Origin: Cannabis sativa
Taxonomy: Eukaryota; Streptophyta; Magnoliopsida; Rosales; Cannabaceae
Length of the DNA: 64,000 nt
Direction: 5' to 3'
Assembly (NCBI RefSeq): GCF_029168945.1
Contig: NC_083608.1
Location: forward strand, 15,208,136 to 15,272,135
The position numbers were made by a program, and so were the translations under genes. Position 1 is the stretch's first letter; each line of letters opens with the position of its first letter. Under the pieces are notes generated by a model. The model was not told the origin of the DNA and did not search any database. It was given only the letters and a program-made list of their open reading frames with translations. Of the stretch, positions 59,754 to 64,000 are shown one piece after another.

Positions 59754-60700
59754 TTACCTGGGTGCCACATCAATAAGCGGTTGACGACCATAATAAGCAT
59801 CATGCAAGACAACTTGAAAATTGTTGTTGTACTTGCCTTCAAGCTTGGCAAGCGATGAGTTTGAACCAAAGTCAGCACCAACAACATAAGACTTTGGATA
59901 ATGTGCTTGGGGAGAAGCCTTTCGTAGCTCGCAGAGGATGTAATATGGTGTTGATGAAATATATGAATTCATTGGTGGTTTATTAGTCAATATCATTGAT
60001 GAAGTCGAATCAATGATGTCATGTGCTTCCTCATCCTCCAATGTCACAGTATCTACTCTTTCATCTAACAAACCTTCTTCTTGTTGCTCACTCTCCATGT
60101 GGCTATTCATACCCTCACTTGTGATTTCATATTCAATGAGTTCTTCTTCACAAGGATCTTGATCTTCAATTGTAGGCTCATTATCTTCCTTGTATTCAAC
60201 TATGACCCTTCTTCATTGTAGCAATAACTCTCATAACTTTCATTATTGGAGTTATTACATTCTGAATCATGAGCCATTGAATTATCACATAAGGATCTCA
60301 CCATGTCTGTTAAGCGATTAATCTCTCCTGGAAGTGATTGCATAAGTGCTAGTAGTTGCTCCTCTTTTTCAGATTGTTGGGATGAATTTGGGCAATAAGG
60401 TGGGTATTGGTGACTCCAACCCTGAAGTGATGGATCCCAATGCCAGTCGTAATCAAAATCTGCCATATTATTCAATAGATTTATTACATCATAGCCTCTC
60501 ATTAATAGAGGTGCTCCAGTTGCCTCTGCTCCATAATCAACCCAACTTCTTGTTTCATCATTAACTCCATTATAAAAGAGCCACGTAAAATACCCACTTG
60601 AGAAGGTGGGATAACATCTCTCTCCATACTCTTTAAATCTCCTCCAAGCAGAATAGAATGGCTCATTGTGTTGTTGGGCAAAATCCTCAAGGTATAGCAT
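59754..60700 (-). pseudogene. Gag-like gene of the gypsy-like element, frameshifted
   Basis: Minus strand 60700-60200 encodes MLYLEDFAQQHNEPFYSAWR, then RFKEYGERC, a FYNGVNDETRSWVD run and LLNNMADFDYDW. This is the pattern of a Ty3/gypsy gag (AW-RFKE, FYNG, TR). It stops at 60200. A second frame 60110-59754 continues with acidic sequence and a C-terminus containing SYVVGADFGSNSSLAKLE. A single-base shift near 60205 would join them. No zinc knuckle, protease or RT follows. The start may be further upstream. Confidence 0.75.
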
Positions 60701-60865
60701 CTGGCTTTACCTTGCAGGTCAAACTCATCAATAAAACATTAGTAAAATAAAAAAAAATTAAATTAGTACTAAAAAGATAAAAATTTGAAACAAAAAAAAA
60801 AATACTAAAACTAAAAAAAAACCAAATTAGAACAAAATTTAATTTTTAATGATATTAACTAACAT

Positions 60866-60883
60866 TCCCCGGCAACGGCGCCA
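60866..60883 (-). other. Primer-binding site of the gypsy-like element
   Basis: On the minus strand TGGCGCCGTTGCCGGGGA, six bases after the 5' LTR. This is the classic primer site of many plant gypsy elements, and it proves the element's orientation. Confidence 0.9.
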
Positions 60884-60889
60884 AAAACT

Positions 60890-62214
60890 TGTTGCGATAT
60901 TTTGCACACGAAAGTGTACGTATCGTTTCAAGTAGTAAAACTCACCAGGAGTGAGATCGATCCCACAGGGAGTGCAGTTAAGTACGTTAAAATTAAACCT
61001 TTACTTCTATTTGGTTGAATGAAAATTAAGAAAGAATTAAAAATAAGAAACTAGTAAGAAACAATTATTCAAGAAAATTGAAAGTTAATAAAAACTAGGG
61101 CTTCGATTTCAATTGTTTCTATTGATTATGGCCTAATATGATTATTTTCCTAATATTAATTTCTATGCAATAGCAGGTTTACTAAGGTAATTTATAGTCT
61201 TCTCAGATATATAAATCTCAATTACATGCAAACTTTCTACTCTCGTGATAAATTTAACATGCAACAGGCATTAAACACAGAAACCCTATAAGCTATCTAA
61301 ACCATATAGGTACTCTCGTCCTATATCGAAATTCAGTTCTATTTTACTATAGCATATTCGACACTCACTTCTCAGATCTCGCATCAAACTCATAGACAGA
61401 TAATTGGTGATCAGGCAATTAAAAGTAATTAAGCACAAATAAAATAGAATACATAGAAATTAGGGGGGAAATAAATCATATTAAAACCATAAACAATGTT
61501 AAACAATATCCATCTAACCCTAATAAAGTGTTTAGCTACACATGTTCGTTGAAGCATAATTACACATATTAACTTTAAGAAAAGAGATGAAAATAGAGAA
61601 GAGAAGAATGTTGAAAACCCTCTGAAGAATGCCTCCAATATTGCAGTTGATCTCTCCACTTTGCATCTGTATTCTCTCTTTTTTTCTCTCTAAAATTGCT
61701 TGCCAAAATCAACTCCTTTCTTCCCTTTATATAGGCATTGAATGCCTAAAAAGATGGAAAAAACGCACATGTTTAAATTCCAATTCGAATTTAAATTTTT
61801 GGGAAACCTCAAACGAGATATTTTTTCTGCTGCATCGACTGATAGTATTTTGGTCATAACTCTCTCGATATTGCTCAGAATTGGACGATTCAAGATGTTC
61901 CGGAAAGATAAAAGAGAGATCTAGAACTTTTATGTTTTGAATTTTTCCAAAATCTAATCAGAAGATATTCGAATTCAGGCTTGAAGTTTCAACTTTATTT
62001 TCTTGCACAATTTTCTCTATTTTAAATATCATGATATTGTGAGATATTTTTATCTTTTTTTTCCATCTTTTTCTCTGATATTTTTCTAATCTTCTTTTAT
62101 TTTAAATTTGCAAAAATAAAAGATAACAAGCGTAAAAATGCTCCAAACACGATTAAAACTTAATTAAAAATATACTAAAATTAATCTAAAATTAATACTA
62201 AAAATAACCTAACA
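60890..62214 (-). repeat. 5' LTR of the gypsy-like element
   Basis: 1325 bp; it contains an 11-bp internal duplication (CTAAAATTAAT) absent from the other LTR. Confidence 0.92.
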
Positions 62215-63218
62215 ATAATACACTTTTTATAAAAAGAAAATCGAAAGACATTATTATAGTACAAATTTATGTTGATGATATTATCATTGGTGCTACTAAT
62301 GATGCTCTTTGTGAAGAATTTTCTAAGTGTATGCATAGTGAGTTTGAGATGAGCATGAGTGGAGAACTCAACTTCTTCCTTGGACTTCAAATCAAGCAAC
62401 AAAAGGATGGCATATTCATAGGTCAAACTAAGTACATCAAGGACCTTCTTCAAAAGTTTGACTTGGCAAATGCAAAGTCCATGAATACACCCATGAGCAC
62501 ATCTATAAAGATGGACAAAGATGAAAGCGGTAAGAATGTGGACATCACCAAGTATCGAGGTATGATTGGCTCTTTATTATATTTAACCGCTAGTAGACCG
62601 GATATTTTGTTTAGTGTTGGTCTTCGTGCTAGGTACCAATCTTGTCCTAAAGAATCCCACTTGAGTGCCGTTAAGGGAATATTTAGATACTTGATAGGCA
62701 CAATGAATCTAGGACTTTGGTACCCCAAGAACTCAAACTTTGAAATAGTTAGCTACTCGGATGCCGACTTTGCCGGTTTTAAGACGGATAGAAAAAGTAC
62801 TAGTGGAACTTGTCACTTTCTAGGAAATTCCTTAGTGTCATGGTTTAGCAAGAAACAAAACTCGGTAGCTCTATCCACAACCGAAGCCGAATATATAGCC
62901 GCGGGTAGTTGTTGTGCACAAATACTTTGGATGAAACAAACTCTTAAGGATTTTGATATTGATTTTGAATGTACACCCATAAAGTGTGATAATACTAGTG
63001 CCATTAACCTCTCTAAGAATCCAATATTGCATTCTAGAGCCAAGCATATTGACATAAGGCACGACTTCCTTAGAGACCATATCCAAAGAGGTGATATTAT
63101 GCTAGACTTTATGAGCACCGAATTCCAATTAGCGGATATATTCATCAAGCCTCTTAGTGATGAGAGATTTAGTTTCATTAGAAGAGAGCTAGGCATGACC
63201 AACTTAAATGAAATATAA
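62215..63218 (+). pseudogene. SIRE-like RT (YVDD) and RNase H, 3' part of pol
   Basis: Resumes pol right after the TSD. YVDD at 62268-62279 is the RT catalytic pair. Then come SGELNFFLGLQI, the RT/RNase H linker and RNase H with SDADFAGFKTDRKSTSG, TEAEYIAA and KCDNTSAINLSKNP. It ends NLFI-like (LADIFIKPL) and TAA at 63216-63218. This part is open throughout. It was joined to 57139 before the gypsy-like insertion. Confidence 0.93.
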
Positions 63219-64000
63219 GGTTTGTTAGCTATAAAAAATTTCATATTTCTTTACTTACTTATTTATGCATAATTATTCCAAATATGATATTAATGAGATT
63301 TATATGCATAGATGAGAAAATTTATTGATACTTGACCTATATGAACCATACTTGTTGAAAACTCAAAATTATAGGTCATAATGTGGATTTTTGGTGAACT
63401 TTGGACTTGTTTTTAAACAAGTGAACATGTGAATTTTTGCATATTTGATTCTCTTGTGTATCTATATGTTTAAATATGTGAAATTTAATGTATTTAGTGT
63501 ACCTATAGGTTTACCTTGATTGAAATTTGCATGGAACAAATTTTTGGTACCTCACTTGTTGAATTTATAGATTTTTAGGCCTAAAAGAGTGTTTTTCGCC
63601 AAACTTTCTCATTTTTCAACATTTTTCGATTCCGTAAGTTTGTACACCTCACATTTTATTTTATCAAACTGCCGGAAAAAGAATTTTTCAGTTTCGTTGC
63701 TTAAAACTCATTTTCGGTAAGGTTCTAGTTTTCTTGACAATTTTTGAAAAACTTACCGTAAATCGTCATTTTTCATTATTTTTCAGTTTTTCTTGAGTTT
63801 TTCTTGTTTGAGCAATTTTATTTTATCATATTAAAGGTATTAGAATTGGTTTGGGATCATTTGGGTTAAAATTGGAATTTTTAGGACGATTATGGGGGAC
63901 TTTTTTCTGGTCTGCTGCACCAACCAGAATTCCGGTTGTACCATCCGGAATTTCGGATGGCGCAGGACCAGAAAATAAGGCCCTTTTCGTCATTTCAGTT
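63219..64000 (+). other. SIRE-like post-pol region, runs off window
   Basis: T-rich sequence with no open frame of note. The end (63921-63960) carries GAATTCCGG and CCGGAATTTCGG motifs like those in the left LTR, but the flanking sequence differs, so this is not the start of the 3' LTR. Confidence 0.6.

Larger units (their letters stand above)
57140..62214 (-). mobile_element. Non-autonomous Ty3/gypsy-like element (LARD type), inverted
   Basis: 5075 bp with LTRs at 57140-58452 and 60890-62214 and TSD ATAAT at 57135-57139 and 62215-62219. It reads on the minus strand: LTR 60890-62214 is its 5' LTR, followed by a TGGCGCC primer site; the purine tract (58453-58463 on this strand) precedes its 3' LTR. 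About 16 substitutions and an 11-bp indel separate the LTRs by eye (1.2 percent). The interior encodes only a gag-like product in two frames, with no pol. It must be mobilised in trans. Confidence 0.93.
51872..64000 (+). mobile_element. SIRE-like Ty1/copia element (right end beyond window)
   Basis: Left LTR 51872-53312, tRNA-Met primer site, gag, protease, integrase, RT and RNase H in copia order up to 63218, then an extended post-pol region running off the window. Long LTRs, a gag with a coiled-coil segment and two zinc knuckles, and a long 3' region fit the SIRE/Maximus lineage. Pol has two nonsense codons and gag is frameshifted. A gypsy-like element (57140-62214) splits the RT. The 5 bases before it (CTCCT, 51867-51871) should recur after its right LTR. 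Confidence 0.88.

Noticed and set aside
62813..63244. 143-codon minus-strand frame
   Set aside because: Antisense of the RNase H region.
63921..63960. Start of the SIRE right LTR
   Set aside because: Only the palindromic motif is shared with the left LTR; flanking bases do not match and TGTTTTGATG is absent.
63219..64000. Possible envelope-like gene after SIRE pol
   Set aside because: SIRE elements can carry one, but no open frame or transmembrane-like segment is present here.

Overview
The window is nuclear DNA of a flowering plant, almost certainly a eudicot. It shows GT-AG introns, a cytosolic ribosomal-protein gene with TGGGCC and telo-box promoter motifs, a plant-type Nudix/M49 peptidase fusion, Ty1/copia and Ty3/gypsy elements with plant tRNA-Met and TGGCGCC primer sites, and AT-rich spacers. 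The species cannot be fixed from the sequence. Only three host genes are present; most of the rest is transposable elements inserted into each other.

Layout. (1) 1-19502: an old Ty1/copia element (partial left LTR, internal region, right LTR) whose right LTR is split at 8649/18458 by a younger element of the same family (8650-18457, LTRs 1858 bp each, TSD TCTAT). Neither has an open gag or pol, and they share relic stop codons, so the family looks non-autonomous. (2) 19503-20700: spacer with three diverged boxes. (3) 20704-22537 (+): 60S ribosomal protein L10a (uL1), five coding exons and a 5' UTR intron. (4) 22538-26528: spacer with an inverted-repeat element (about 23266-24845) and a long-TIR MITE (25960-26306). 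(5) 26566-29957 (+): plastid-type NAD(P)-binding protein resembling ketopantoate reductase, five exons. (6) 31178-31896: hAT-type MITE with perfect 8-bp TSDs. (7) 31987-37330: complete but decayed Ty1/copia element (LTRs 253 bp, TSD ATTCA). (8) 37799-47580 (-): Nudix hydrolase 3-like protein fused to a DPP III-like (M49) peptidase, 21 coding exons; the 785-residue reading frame is uninterrupted when spliced. (9) 48214-64000: a Ty3/gypsy gag hit by a 5'-truncated LINE (to 50790) and by a SIRE-like Ty1/copia element (from 51872). The SIRE reverse transcriptase is in turn split by a minus-strand non-autonomous gypsy-like element (57140-62214, TSD ATAAT).

The three host genes are unrelated housekeeping or metabolic genes with no operon-like link. 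The most unusual signal is structural and lies in the retroelements. The young nested element has a GC-rich island of consecutive perfect stem-loops about 290 nt after its primer-binding site. Its leader also carries hairpins with a CTAAT loop, and the stem of one of them has changed compensatorily between the two family members. The unrelated copia element at 31987-37330 carries about a dozen hairpins built around a CTGAA loop, one of which has been amplified as a 39-bp tandem repeat. These may be RNA packaging, dimerisation or translation signals; that function is inference. All intron junctions, LTR ends, TSDs and mismatch counts were read by eye.
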